A stretch of 64,000 bases of DNA, taken from assembly GCA_003220495.1 (NCBI GenBank), contig QHSP01000028.1, forward strand, positions 1 to 64,000. Direction: 5' to 3'. Made by a program: the position numbers and the translations under genes. The notes below the pieces were generated by a model. It saw only the letters and a list, made by a program, of their open reading frames with translations, was not told the DNA's origin and did no database searches. This document shows positions 24,026 to 32,089 of the stretch, in pieces. The stretch comes from Candidatus Rokuibacteriota bacterium. GTDB lineage: Bacteria; Methylomirabilota; Methylomirabilia; Rokubacteriales; CSP1-6. Numbering within the stretch: the first letter of the stretch is position 1; each line of letters begins with the position of its first letter.

Positions 24026-24949
24026 ATGAACTATCGTCCGGTCGAAGGATGGGGGCGGCTGCCCGAGGGGTGGTCGTACGTGGAGGCGACGAGCGTCGCC
24101 GTCGACGCCAAGGACAGCGTGCACGTGTTCAATCGCGGCGAGCATCCGGTCATCGTGTTCGACCGCGAGGGGAAGTTCTTGAGATCGTGGGGCGAAGGCG
24201 TGTTCCGGCGCGCCCACGGGATCACGATCGGCCCGGACGGCACGCTCTGGCTCACCGACGATCTGCACCACACGGTCAGGCAGTTCACGCCCGAGGGCAA
24301 GCTGCTGCTGACCCTGGGCGATCCCGACAAGCCGTCGACGCTCCACGGCGGCAAACCCTTCAATCGGCCGACGCACGTCGCGCTGTGCCCGAAGAACGGC
24401 GACATCTACGTCTCGGACGGCTACGGGAACTCGCGTGTGCACAAATATGATCCCAAAGGCCGCTTGCTCTTTTCATGGGGCGAGGCGGGTACCGACCCGG
24501 GATGCTTCAACATCCCGCACAATATCGCCACCGACGCCGAGGGCCTCGTGTACGTCGCGGACCGCGAGAATCATCGCGTTCAGATCTTCGACGACAAGGG
24601 CAAGTATCTGGCCCAGCTCGGCAACCTCTACCGTCCGTGCGGGCTCTTCGCCGACCGGCGCAACGGCGGTCTGCTCTACGTCGGCGAGCTGCCGGCGGCC
24701 CTCCCGATCAGCGCCGAGGTGCCCAACATCGGCGCACGCGTGAGCATCGTCACGCTCAAGGGCGAGCGGGTGGGCCGGATCGGCGGCCGCTTCGCCGGCG
24801 AGAAGCCCGGCGAGTTCATCGCCCCGCACGGCTGCGTCGTCGACTCGCGTGGCGACCTCTACGTGGCTGAGGTGTCGTGGACGGCGCTCGGCCGCGATCT
24901 GAAGCCGCCGCGCGAGATCCGCTCGCTTCAAAAATTCGCCAAGATATGA
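24026..24949 (+). CDS. NHL-repeat beta-propeller protein (peptidylamidoglycolate lyase-like)
   Basis: 307 residues made of repeated NHL units such as GITIGPDGTLWLTDDLHHTV, HVALCPKNGDIYVSDGYGN and NIATDAEGLVYVADRENHRV, forming a six-bladed propeller. The closest known enzymatic relatives are peptidyl-alpha-hydroxyglycine alpha-amidating lyases, but the same fold serves many binding roles. No signal peptide, so cytoplasmic. A GGGGAGGT ribosome-binding site at 24011-24018 supports ATG 24026. Its TGA overlaps the ATG of the HD-domain gene, first junction of a four-gene coupled operon. Confidence 0.88.
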   Translation: MNYRPVEGWGRLPEGWSYVEATSVAVDAKDSVHVFNRGEHPVIVFDREGKFLRSWGEGVFRRAHGITIGPDGTLWLTDDLHHTVRQFTPEGKLLLTLGDPDKPSTLHGGKPFNRPTHVALCPKNGDIYVSDGYGNSRVHKYDPKGRLLFSWGEAGTDPGCFNIPHNIATDAEGLVYVADRENHRVQIFDDKGKYLAQLGNLYRPCGLFADRRNGGLLYVGELPAALPISAEVPNIGARVSIVTLKGERVGRIGGRFAGEKPGEFIAPHGCVVDSRGDLYVAEVSWTALGRDLKPPREIRSLQKFAKI

Positions 24950-25512
24950 CCCCGATGGCCGACCGGCTCCTCGCGGCGTTGGCGAGCTCCGGAGCGCGCC
25001 GGTACGGCGGGGAGGTCGTATCCGAGCTCGAGCATGCGCTCCAGTGCGCCGAGCTCGCGCGCGACGGTTCCGCCGACGAAGAGCTGCAGCTTGCGTGTCT
25101 GCTGCACGACGTCGGCCGGTACGCGATCGATCAGTCGCTCGTGGCCGACACGTTGGAGGCGACCCGGGTCGGACCGAGCGCCCAGGGCCACCACGACCTC
25201 GGCGCCGATCTGCTCGCGCCGTGGGTGCCCGAGCGCGTCGCCTGGTGCGTGCGCAAGCACGCCGACGCCAAGCGCTATCTCTGCGCGACCGAGCCGGAGT
25301 ACCTCGATTGTCTCTCGCCGGCCTCGCGCCAGACGCTCCGGATCCAGGGCGGCGTGATGTCGCCGGACGACGCCGCGCGGTTCGCCGAGCACCGGTGGGT
25401 GCGCGACGCCATCGCGCTCCGGCGCTGGGACGACGCGGCGAAGGTGGCGGGCAAGCGAACGCGATCATTGGACGAATGGGCGCCATTGGTCCGGCGAGGT
25501 GTGTCGCGGTGA
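24946..25512 (+). CDS. HD-domain protein resembling PhnZ/MIOX-type diiron oxygenases
   Basis: 188 residues. The metal ligand ladder runs His30 (ELEHALQCAELA), His54-Asp55 (LLHDVG), His82/83 (GHHDLGADLL) and His105 (VRKHADAKRYLC), the order and approximate spacing of the mixed-valent diiron HD oxygenases PhnZ and myo-inositol oxygenase. LRIQGGVMSP and RRWDDAAKV resemble the phosphonate-associated HDIG family. No phosphonate gene is nearby, so the substrate is open; a phosphohydrolase function is the alternative. The ATGA overlap with the NHL gene and GTGA overlap with the pterin dehydratase show tight coupling. Confidence 0.82.
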   Translation: MTPMADRLLAALASSGARRYGGEVVSELEHALQCAELARDGSADEELQLACLLHDVGRYAIDQSLVADTLEATRVGPSAQGHHDLGADLLAPWVPERVAWCVRKHADAKRYLCATEPEYLDCLSPASRQTLRIQGGVMSPDDAARFAEHRWVRDAIALRRWDDAAKVAGKRTRSLDEWAPLVRRGVSR

Positions 25513-25784
25513 GCCCGCTCGGCGACCCGCAGGTCACCGCCGAGCTCGCGCAGACCCCCGGCTGGAAGCGCGCCGGCAAGGCGATCGAGCGCACCTATCG
25601 CTTCCCGGACTTCAACGCGGCGATGGTCTTCGTCAACTGGGTGGCCGCGCTGGCCGAGCGGGCGAACCACCATCCCGACATGACGATTCGCTACAACGAG
25701 GTCACGGTCTCGGTGTGGACTCACTCCGAGGGCGGGCTCACGTCGAAGGACTTCGCTCTCGCTCGCGGGATCGACGCGCTGTAA
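25509..25784 (+). CDS. phhB: 4a-hydroxytetrahydrobiopterin dehydratase (pterin carbinolamine dehydratase)
   Basis: 91 residues, standard length for PCD/PhhB. The active-site signature is ANHHPDMTIRYNEVTVSVWTH, given here as two adjoining parts: HHPD with its histidine pair, and YNEVTVSVWTH. A FPDFNAAMVFVNWVAALAE helix precedes it. It dehydrates 4a-hydroxy-tetrahydropterin to quinonoid dihydropterin. No aromatic amino acid hydroxylase lies in the window, so it may serve another pterin or a moonlighting role. GTG 25509 overlaps the preceding TGA by 3 bases. Confidence 0.92.
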   Translation: MSPLGDPQVTAELAQTPGWKRAGKAIERTYRFPDFNAAMVFVNWVAALAERANHHPDMTIRYNEVTVSVWTHSEGGLTSKDFALARGIDAL

Positions 25785-26303
25785 GTGCCGCGCCCCGAGC
25801 CGCTTGCCGAAGTCTTTCGCGCCCGCTTCGCCATGCTCGAGGAGCAATTTCTCACGAAGGAGCCCGGCGATCTCTTTTCCCAGTGCTTCGGCTGCGGTCC
25901 CGAGCACCCGATCGGTCTACGCGTGCGGTGCTTCAAGACCGACGAGGGGGTGCTGGCGCCGATCCTCGTGCCACGGCGCTACGAAGGGCCGCGGGGCGCG
26001 GCCCATGGCGGCATCGTCACCACGTACCTCGACGAGGTCCTGGCCGGCGCCGCCGTCCGCGCGACCGACCGTCTCTCCGTCACCGGTGAGATCACCGTAC
26101 GGTTCGTGAGGCCGGTCCCCCTGGAGATCCCGCTCCTGGGACGCGGGCGGCTGACCGCGCGTCAGGAGCGCTACGTCGACGTCGAGGGCTCGCTCGAGGA
26201 GCTTGCGACGTCCGAGGTGCTGGCGCGGGCGCGTGGGCGCTTCTTCTTCCAGGACTTCCAGGACCGAAGCGCTCGCGTCGCGCCGCCCGTCCCCGAGCCC
26301 TAG
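25785..26303 (+). CDS. PaaI-like hotdog-fold thioesterase
   Basis: 172 residues. The PaaI-type motif GAAHGGIVTTYLDEVLAGAA is followed by VTGEITVRFVRPVPL, the central helix and strand of the hotdog fold. The N-terminal segment CFGCGPEHPIGLRV with two Cys is common in this subgroup. It likely hydrolyses acyl-CoA esters in the cytoplasm. GTG 25785 follows the dehydratase stop directly. It converges with the lytic transglycosylase, the two stop codons overlapping in a CTAG. Confidence 0.87.
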   Translation: MPRPEPLAEVFRARFAMLEEQFLTKEPGDLFSQCFGCGPEHPIGLRVRCFKTDEGVLAPILVPRRYEGPRGAAHGGIVTTYLDEVLAGAAVRATDRLSVTGEITVRFVRPVPLEIPLLGRGRLTARQERYVDVEGSLEELATSEVLARARGRFFFQDFQDRSARVAPPVPEP

Positions 26304-26947
26304 ATGCGGGCGAGGAGCGCCATCACCGGCGGACGCTTCGGCGCCGGTTGATAGCGACACTTGAGATTGGTGCGCTCGAGGATTTCCACGTACGTGCCCA
26401 TCACCATGCGGTAGTAGGCCGGATGACGCCCGGCGGGGCCGCCGTTGTACTCGGTCAGGGCGTCCTTGATGTTCGGCCGGCGGGTCATGATGTCGCGTAG
26501 GTAGGCCATCGCGAACTTCGTGCTCACCGTGGGGATCGCCAGGTCACCGAGGTCGCGCTGCCCTTTCAGGACGGGACGCTTGAAGGGGCCGACTTTCGAC
26601 TCGAACAACGCCGCCGTCGACGGCAACGTCTGGTAGAGCCCAACCTCACCGGCGTTGCCGACCGCGTCGTGCTTGAACTCCGACTCCACCTCCGCCTGCG
26701 CGAGGGCCAGGCAATGATCGATCTGCGTGCGCTCGCTTTCCACGAAGAGCACTTCCGGAAAGTGGTGAAAAGCCTTGATGGGCGCGCTGGGATTCTTCTC
26801 GCCGATGTACGCCAGGACCGCGCGATTCAGCCGCTCCGAGTTGGCCTCGTTTGCGACAGCCAGGACCTGGCGCGTCAGCACGACTCCACCAAGGGCGATC
26901 GCGCCTACCAGCGTCAAGCTCGCGAGCACTCTGTTAAGTCTGCGCAT
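26300..26947 (-). CDS. Lytic transglycosylase (SLT/goose-lysozyme type)
   Basis: 215 residues with an N-terminal signal or membrane anchor (LASLTLVGAIALGGVVL). The transglycosylase core contains ALAQAEVESEFKHDAVGNAG with the catalytic Glu in VESEF, then EVGLYQTLPST, and LTEYNGGPAG near the C terminus. It cleaves peptidoglycan glycan strands with 1,6-anhydro product formation. AAGGAGG at 26959-26953 on this strand is a strong ribosome-binding site for ATG 26947. It differs from many neighbours in having a clear leader. Confidence 0.9.
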   Translation of the reverse strand: MRRLNRVLASLTLVGAIALGGVVLTRQVLAVANEANSERLNRAVLAYIGEKNPSAPIKAFHHFPEVLFVESERTQIDHCLALAQAEVESEFKHDAVGNAGEVGLYQTLPSTAALFESKVGPFKRPVLKGQRDLGDLAIPTVSTKFAMAYLRDIMTRRPNIKDALTEYNGGPAGRHPAYYRMVMGTYVEILERTNLKCRYQPAPKRPPVMALLARI

Positions 26948-27009
26948 GCAGCCCCTCCTTACTGTTTTGTACGCGACCTACCTGATTCGACTGTGACGGC
27001 CTTGATTCC

Positions 27010-27118
27010 GACCGTGACTACCGTGACTACGACTACCGTGACTACGACCACCGTGACTACGACCGTGACTACTGTGACTACGACCGTGACTACCGTGACG
27101 ACGACCGTGACTACGAGA
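27010..27118. repeat. Short-unit tandem repeat (ACCGTGACT / ACCGTGACTACG)
   Basis: About 108 bases built from nine- and twelve-base units ACCGTGACT and ACCGTGACTACG, all multiples of three, with a few substitutions. It sits in the 322-base gene-poor stretch 26948-27269, between the 5' end of the transglycosylase gene and the Zn-ribbon gene. Translated, it gives Thr/Val repeats on the plus strand and Val/Thr on the minus strand, but no start with a ribosome-binding site leads into it. The rest of the stretch (27119-27269) shows nothing recognisable. Confidence 0.85.
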
Positions 27119-27269
27119 AGGTGAAGATGAAGTTTTTGAAGTATTGCACAGGCCGATAGACTACGCAACAGGATGTTGGTTCGTTCCGGATATCCACAAC
27201 CGGCAGGGGTAGACTCTCACCGACGGAACTACTAATACGACGCCGAGTTACGCGATCGACCAGGTCGGT

Positions 27270-27509
27270 TCAGCGCGGGCGGCGGGGCAGTCGCGGAGCG
27301 GGCGGAGGGATCGTCCGGTGAAACTCGCGTGGATCGTTGTCCATCTTGCCGCCGACGGCGGTGCCGCACTCCGCGCACACGTAGTCGTACTTGCTTCCGG
27401 AGGGCAGTACGAGCAGGAGCTTCTTGCGCGTCTCGGTGGCCCGGCGACACCGCGGGCAGAAGAGGCTGGTCGCCTCGAACTCCTCGAAGCTGTCGCGCGC
27501 CCTGGCCAT
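27270..27509 (-). CDS. Small zinc-ribbon protein
   Basis: 79 residues. Two CxxC knuckles, LFCPRCRRAT and YVCAECGTAV, are separated by a basic hairpin KKLLLVLPSGSKYD, forming a single zinc ribbon; the tail is Pro/Arg rich. Such proteins bind nucleic acid or protein partners; function unknown. ATG 27509 is supported by TAGAAT on this strand ending 7 bases before it. It is divergent from the cyclase gene. Confidence 0.72.
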   Translation of the reverse strand: MARARDSFEEFEATSLFCPRCRRATETRKKLLLVLPSGSKYDYVCAECGTAVGGKMDNDPREFHRTIPPPAPRLPRRPR

Positions 27510-27516
27510 CGTCCGG

Positions 27517-27522
27517 ATTCTA
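27517..27522 (-). promoter_or_regulatory. -10 element of zinc-ribbon gene
   Basis: TAGAAT on the minus strand (27522 to 27517) ends 7 bases before ATG 27509, without a Shine-Dalgarno sequence. Confidence 0.5.
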
Positions 27523-27531
27523 CACCGGGCC

Positions 27532-27537
27532 TATAAT
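27532..27537 (+). promoter_or_regulatory. -10 element of heme-linked cyclase gene
   Basis: A consensus TATAAT, 15 bases before ATG 27553, followed by a GAGGA-type ribosome-binding site at 27546-27550. It is back to back with the minus-strand TAGAAT at 27517-27522. Confidence 0.5.
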
Positions 27538-27552
27538 GCCGGCACGAGGACG

Positions 27553-29157
27553 ATGCTCCGCTCCCGGCTCGCGCTCAAGATCACCCTGCTGATCGTCGCG
27601 GTCCTGATCGTCGGATTCGGAGTCTCGACGATCGTGACGATCCAGCGCGAGTCGTCGGCCCTCGTCGAGCAGAACAAGCAGGCGGTCCGGCGGCTCACCC
27701 AGGCTGTCGTGGCGAGCATCGAGGCCGCCATGTTGCAGGAGCGGCCCGACGTCACCCGGAGCCTGATCCAGGAGTTGCGTGAGCTGCGGGCCAAGCCCGT
27801 GGAGGACGCCTCGCCGCTCGAATCCCTGATGATCTACCGCCGCAACGGCATCGAGGCGTTCACCGATATGGCGACCGCCGCGGAGGTCGCTCGCACTGCC
27901 GGGCTCTCGGACGAAGTCATGAAGAACATCGCGAAGATGCAGCGAGCGCCTGGCACGACGATGACGGGCCCGCTCTTCGCCCGGGCTCTGGAGACCATGA
28001 CGACGCAGGAGTCGCTCGAAATGGAGCGTGGCGTCTCGCTCTTCACCCTGCACTACCCGATCCTCAACAAGGAACGGTGTCAGGGCTGCCACGGCAGCGA
28101 TCACAAAGTGCGCGCGGTGGTGCGTGTCGCGACGTCGATGGAGCCCGTCTTCGGCGAGGTCAGGCGCCACCGGAACCGCCAGATCCTGATCGCGGTGCTG
28201 ACGATCCTGGCCGCCGCGGCCGTCCTGACGGTGGCGATGCGCTCCGTCGTGGTCCGCCCGATCGGGGAGCTCTCGGCGGTCGCCCGGCGCATCGGCGACG
28301 GCGACTTCGAGGCGCGGGCGCCGGCCGGCGCCCGTGACGAGATCGGCGATCTGGGCGGAGCCTTCAACGACATGACCTCGCGGCTCGCCCAGGCGCACAC
28401 CGAGCTGGCGACGAAGAACAAGGAGCTCGAGACCGCACTCCAGAATCTCCAGGAATCGCGCCAGCGGCTGGAGCTGCTCGAGCAGCTCAAGGGCGAGCTG
28501 TCGAAGTTCGTGCCCGACGCCGTCAAGAAGCTCCTCGAGCAGAACCCGAACGCGACCGAGCTCGAGAAGCGGACGGTCGAGGTTTCGGTGGTGTTCCTCG
28601 ACATCGCCGGCTACACGAAGCTCTCCGAGCAGCTCGACGCGAAACGGCTCAACCAGCTCGTCCAGACGTATTTCTCGAGCTTCCTGGAGATCATCCAGAG
28701 CCACCACGGCGACGTGAACGAGACCGCCGGCGACGGCCTGATGGTCATCTTCCAGTCGGAACGGAGCTCGACCGATCACGCGCTGAACGCGACGCGGGCC
28801 GCCTTCGCCATCCACCAGCGGACCGGCACGCTGAACGAGGACTACGGCGGCATCTTTCCGGCGATCCAGCTGCACATGGGGATCAATACGGGCGAGGCGC
28901 TGGTCGGCGCCACCAAGCTCGGTACCGGCGCGGGGCAACGATGGACGTTCACCGCCACCGGGCCCACGACCAACGTGGCGGCGCGCTTCGCCGGCTCGGC
29001 GCAGGGCGGCGAGATCGTCGTGGGCCCCACGACGGCCGAGCGGATCCGCGCCCACTTCGTGCTCGAGAGCCTGGGCGAGAAGACCTTCAAGAACGTCTCC
29101 CAGCCGATTCACGTCTACCGCGTGATCCTGCCCGGCATCTACGAGAAGATCGTCTAG
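27553..29157 (+). CDS. Class III adenylate/guanylate cyclase with periplasmic heme-c sensor domain and HAMP
   Basis: 534 residues. TM helix ITLLIVAVLIVGFGVSTIV (about 10-28) leads to a periplasmic region (about 30-200) like DUF3365/Tll0287 sensor domains. It ends in ERCQGCHGSD with CxxCH at Cys176-His180, a c-type heme site. A second TM (ILIAVLTILAAAAVLTVAM) precedes a HAMP domain (VVRPIGELSAVARRI) and a coiled coil. The cyclase domain has metal Asp350 (VFLDIAGYTKLSEQ) and Asp394 (ETAGDGLMVIF), both intact. It probably makes cAMP or cGMP in response to redox or a gas ligand at the heme (inference). ATG 27553 is preferred: it begins just before the first TM. Confidence 0.9.
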   Translation: MLRSRLALKITLLIVAVLIVGFGVSTIVTIQRESSALVEQNKQAVRRLTQAVVASIEAAMLQERPDVTRSLIQELRELRAKPVEDASPLESLMIYRRNGIEAFTDMATAAEVARTAGLSDEVMKNIAKMQRAPGTTMTGPLFARALETMTTQESLEMERGVSLFTLHYPILNKERCQGCHGSDHKVRAVVRVATSMEPVFGEVRRHRNRQILIAVLTILAAAAVLTVAMRSVVVRPIGELSAVARRIGDGDFEARAPAGARDEIGDLGGAFNDMTSRLAQAHTELATKNKELETALQNLQESRQRLELLEQLKGELSKFVPDAVKKLLEQNPNATELEKRTVEVSVVFLDIAGYTKLSEQLDAKRLNQLVQTYFSSFLEIIQSHHGDVNETAGDGLMVIFQSERSSTDHALNATRAAFAIHQRTGTLNEDYGGIFPAIQLHMGINTGEALVGATKLGTGAGQRWTFTATGPTTNVAARFAGSAQGGEIVVGPTTAERIRAHFVLESLGEKTFKNVSQPIHVYRVILPGIYEKIV

Positions 29158-29158
29158 G

Positions 29159-30109
29159 TTGAGCAGGCGTACCCGCGTCGGGATCTGCGCGTGGGCCGAT
29201 CCCGCGCTCATCGAGGCCGGCACCTTCTATCCGCGGAAGTCCATGACGGCCGCGGCCCGGCTGCGCCACTACGCGAGCGTGTTCGACGTGGTGGAGGTGA
29301 ACAGCTCCTACTACGCGATCCCCGATATCCGGAACACACAGCGGTGGGTCGAGCGCACACCGGCGGGCTTCGTCTTCCACGTGAAGGCCTACTCGCTCCT
29401 GACCGGCCATCATCCTCGCGCGGAGACCGTGCCGGCGGATCTCACCGCGCTCCTGCCGAGGAGCCCACGGCGTACGCGCCGCGGCGAGATCGAGGCGACG
29501 AGCTTCTCGCCCGAGGCTCTGGATCGCGCCTTCCACCTGTTCCGCACCGCGGTGGGGCCGATCGCCGAGGCCGGCAAGCTCGGCTACGTGCTCTTCCAGT
29601 TCGCGCCGTGGGTCCACTTCGACACGGCCCGCCTCGACTATCTCGCGTCGCTGCCGACTCGACTGCCGGGGTGGACGATCGCGATCGAGTTCCGCCACCG
29701 CTCGTGGCTTCCCGACCACGTCGACGAGACCTTGCGCGCGCTGAGCGACGCGCGCCTCGCCCACGTAATCGTCGACGCGCCGTCGGCGGGTCACGCCATC
29801 CCGCGCCTCACGACCGCGACGGCGCCGACCGCCGTCTTCCGGCTCCACGGCCGCAACGCGGAGGGGTGGCTTCGCCAGCTCCGTGGCGAGGAGCCGACGG
29901 TCCGGGAGAAGTACGACTATCTCTACAGCGAGGGGGAGCTGCGGGCGCTATTACCGGAAATCGCGGCAGTGAGCGAGGAGACCGAGGAGGTCTTCATCTC
30001 GTTCAACAACAACAACCGCGACTATCCGGTGAGGAACGCGCTGATGATGAAACGGCTCCTCGGCCAGCCGACCGCGAACGAGTCCACGCCGCTCGACCTG
30101 TTCACCTGA
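29159..30109 (+). CDS. DUF72 family protein
   Basis: A 316-residue TIM-barrel-like DUF72 protein. The family features are visible: VGICAWADPALIEAGTFYPR at the N terminus, VVEVNSSYYAIP, FVFHVKAYSLLTGHH, FQFAPWV, AIEFRHRSWL and the C-terminal FNNNNRDYPVRNALMM. No reaction is established for the family; nuclease or sugar-related roles have been suggested. TTG 29159 lies one base after the cyclase stop region, so it may be cotranscribed with it. Confidence 0.88.
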   Translation: MSRRTRVGICAWADPALIEAGTFYPRKSMTAAARLRHYASVFDVVEVNSSYYAIPDIRNTQRWVERTPAGFVFHVKAYSLLTGHHPRAETVPADLTALLPRSPRRTRRGEIEATSFSPEALDRAFHLFRTAVGPIAEAGKLGYVLFQFAPWVHFDTARLDYLASLPTRLPGWTIAIEFRHRSWLPDHVDETLRALSDARLAHVIVDAPSAGHAIPRLTTATAPTAVFRLHGRNAEGWLRQLRGEEPTVREKYDYLYSEGELRALLPEIAAVSEETEEVFISFNNNNRDYPVRNALMMKRLLGQPTANESTPLDLFT

Positions 30110-30123
30110 GAGGCCGCTCGGTC

Positions 30124-30132
30124 TGGTAGAAT
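30124..30132 (+). promoter_or_regulatory. Extended -10 element of alpha/beta hydrolase operon
   Basis: TGGTAGAAT matches an extended -10; the hexamer 30127-30132 ends 9 bases before ATG 30142, with no Shine-Dalgarno sequence in the gap. Confidence 0.5.
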
Positions 30133-30141
30133 CATATCCCC

Positions 30142-30993
30142 ATGCCGGAACTGCAGCTTCGCGGAGGAGAAGTCGACGGGCTCCGCTTGCATTATGTCGT
30201 CGAAGGTCGCGGGCCCGCCGTCATCTTCGTCCACGGGCTGGGAGGATTCGCCGAGTCGTGGCGCCACAACGTGCGCCCGCTCGCCGGCCGCGCCGCGGTG
30301 TACTCCGTCGACCTCCCGGGATTCGGCGAGTCCGCGAAACCCCCCACGCATTACCGCCTCGGCTATTTCGCGAACGCGCTCCGCGGCTTCATGGACGCGC
30401 TCGGGCTCGCGCAAGCCTCGCTGGTCGGTCATTCGCTCGGCGGCGCCGTGTCGATCACGCTCGCGCTGACTCATCCATCACGGGTCGAGCGGCTGGCGCT
30501 CGTCGGCGCAATCGTTCCCGGCTGCAGCTATCGCCCGTCGTGGATTTATCGGGTCGTCGCGCTGCGGGGTCTCGGTGAGCTGCTCTCGCTCGGCGGGAGC
30601 GCCCGGCTCTACAAGGCCGCTCTCGCGCGCTGCTTCCACATGCCCGACCGTCGCGAAGTCGACTTCTTCATCGACCATGGCTATGCCTCTCGCACGGACG
30701 GCGTGGCGCGCGCGGCCTACCTGGCGACGCTTCGTGACGTGCGCATCGACTTCGAGACGCACTGCGAAGACTATCGGCGCGCGCTGACCACCCTGCAGCA
30801 TCCGGTGCTGCTGATCCACGGTCGCCAGGACCGCGTGGTGCCCGCCGAGCACTGCGCGGAAGTCGCCGGGGTGCTCCGGCACGCGGCGGTGCGCTGGGTC
30901 GATGCGTGCGGGCACTTCCCGCAGATCGAACACGTCGAGGCGGTGAACGGCTGGCTCGTCGATTTTCTGGTCGGCCGGCCGGCACCGCGCTAG
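30142..30993 (+). CDS. Alpha/beta hydrolase
   Basis: A 283-residue single-domain hydrolase. The oxyanion strand VIFVHGLGGFAESW, nucleophile elbow LVGHSLGGAVS (Ser), acid-bearing LLIHGRQDRVVPAEH (Asp) and catalytic histidine ACGHFPQIEH are all in place. Ester or thioester cleavage is the expected chemistry; it resembles MhpC/BphD-like or proline-iminopeptidase-like members but no specific substrate is indicated. It leads a run of hydrolase, rhodanese, enoyl-CoA hydratase and HAD genes with gaps of 11 bases or less. Confidence 0.88.
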   Translation: MPELQLRGGEVDGLRLHYVVEGRGPAVIFVHGLGGFAESWRHNVRPLAGRAAVYSVDLPGFGESAKPPTHYRLGYFANALRGFMDALGLAQASLVGHSLGGAVSITLALTHPSRVERLALVGAIVPGCSYRPSWIYRVVALRGLGELLSLGGSARLYKAALARCFHMPDRREVDFFIDHGYASRTDGVARAAYLATLRDVRIDFETHCEDYRRALTTLQHPVLLIHGRQDRVVPAEHCAEVAGVLRHAAVRWVDACGHFPQIEHVEAVNGWLVDFLVGRPAPR

Positions 30994-31004
30994 CGGAGCA
31001 ACAC

Positions 31005-31322
31005 ATGGACGAGATCACCCCACAGGATCTACAGGCTCGTCTGGCCGGCACCGATCGGCCGCTCTTGCTCGACGTCCGCCAGGATTGGGAGACGCGCCTC
31101 TGCCGGCTCGAAAATGCCGTGCACATCCCGATCGAGGAGATCGAGCTCAGGGTCGACGAGCTGAACGCCGCCGACGAGATCGTCGTCTACTGCCATCAGG
31201 GCGTGCGCAGCGCGGCCGTCGCCGACTATCTCCGGCAGCGCGGCTTCAAGAACGTGAAGAACCTTCGCGGCGGGCTGGATTCCTGGGCCCGTACCGTCGA
31301 TCCCTCGATGCGCCGGTACTAG
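31005..31322 (+). CDS. Rhodanese-like sulfurtransferase domain protein
   Basis: A 105-residue single rhodanese domain. LLDVRQDWE is the N-terminal CH2-like motif, and the active-site loop is VVYCHQGVRSA with Cys63. The C-terminal LRGGLDSWAR is typical. It transfers sulfur to an acceptor as a persulfide; GlpE/PspE-like. Length and start (ATG 31005) match stand-alone rhodaneses. Its stop overlaps the GTG of the next gene. Confidence 0.9.
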   Translation: MDEITPQDLQARLAGTDRPLLLDVRQDWETRLCRLENAVHIPIEEIELRVDELNAADEIVVYCHQGVRSAAVADYLRQRGFKNVKNLRGGLDSWARTVDPSMRRY

Positions 31323-32089
31323 TGGGGTCTCCACTCACGCTTCAGCGGTCGGGCGCCGCGGTCTGGTGCACGCTCGATCGTCCTCCGCTCAACCTCTTCG
31401 AACCGACCCTCATCCGAGCCGTGCGCGACTCGTTCGTCGAGCTGGCGGCGGACCGCGCGACGCGCGTGGCCGTGATCACTGGGACCGGCCGCGCGTTCAC
31501 CGCTGGTATGGACGTGCGGGTCCTGCGCGATCTCGACACCGGCCGGGCCCGCGATCTGATCACCACGCTCCATGACGCGATCGCGGCTGTGCATCAGGCA
31601 CCGTTCCCGGTGATCGCCGCGGTGAACGGGCCGTGTCTCGGGGCGGGCTTCGAGCTTGCCCTCGCGTGCGATCTCCGGGTGGCGGCGGCGGGCGCGTCGT
31701 TCGGCCTGCCCGAGGTGCGGGTGGGCGTGCCCTCCGTCATCCAGGCGGCGCTGCTCCCGCCGATGATCGGCCCCGGACGCGCCGCCGAGATGCTGCTGAC
31801 GGGCGCCTCGATCACCGCCGCGCAAGCGCTGGACTGGGGCCTCGTGAACCGCGTCGTGCCCGACGACCGCCTGCGCGCCACCGCCGAGGAGGTCGTCGCG
31901 AAGATCCTCGCGAGTGGCCCCGAGGCCATCCGCCTGCAGAAGGAGCTGATCGTCCGCTGGCGCGAGACCGACCTCGCGACCGCGGTGCGCTACGGGATCC
32001 ATGCGTTCGCCACCGCGTACGCGACCGCCGAGCCGCGCGAGGGGATGAACGCCTACCTGGACAAGCGTCCGCCCAACTTCGAGCGGTGA
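31322..32089 (+). CDS. Enoyl-CoA hydratase/isomerase (crotonase family)
   Basis: A 255-residue crotonase-fold enzyme. The oxyanion-hole segments AFTAGMDVRVL and VIAAVNGPCLGAGFELALAC are intact, followed by FGLPEVRVGVPSVIQ and LTGASITAAQALDWGLVNRV. It adds water to, or isomerises, enoyl-CoA; the exact substrate is undetermined. GTG 31322 overlaps the last base of the rhodanese stop codon and is the first start that fits the family N terminus (LTLQRSGAAVWCTLDRPP). Confidence 0.9.
   Translation: MGSPLTLQRSGAAVWCTLDRPPLNLFEPTLIRAVRDSFVELAADRATRVAVITGTGRAFTAGMDVRVLRDLDTGRARDLITTLHDAIAAVHQAPFPVIAAVNGPCLGAGFELALACDLRVAAAGASFGLPEVRVGVPSVIQAALLPPMIGPGRAAEMLLTGASITAAQALDWGLVNRVVPDDRLRATAEEVVAKILASGPEAIRLQKELIVRWRETDLATAVRYGIHAFATAYATAEPREGMNAYLDKRPPNFER

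Noticed and set aside
27010-27118. Possible CRISPR array
   Set aside because: Units are 9 or 12 bases with no unique spacers, and no cas gene is in the window.
26992-27124. Thr/Val-repeat peptide from the tandem repeat
   Set aside because: No start codon with a ribosome-binding site leads into it and it ends quickly; both strands give equally repetitive products. Treated as a DNA repeat.
27520-29223. Minus-strand open frame of 567 codons opposite the cyclase
   Set aside because: The plus strand encodes a complete HAMP-cyclase protein; the antisense product has no recognisable motif.
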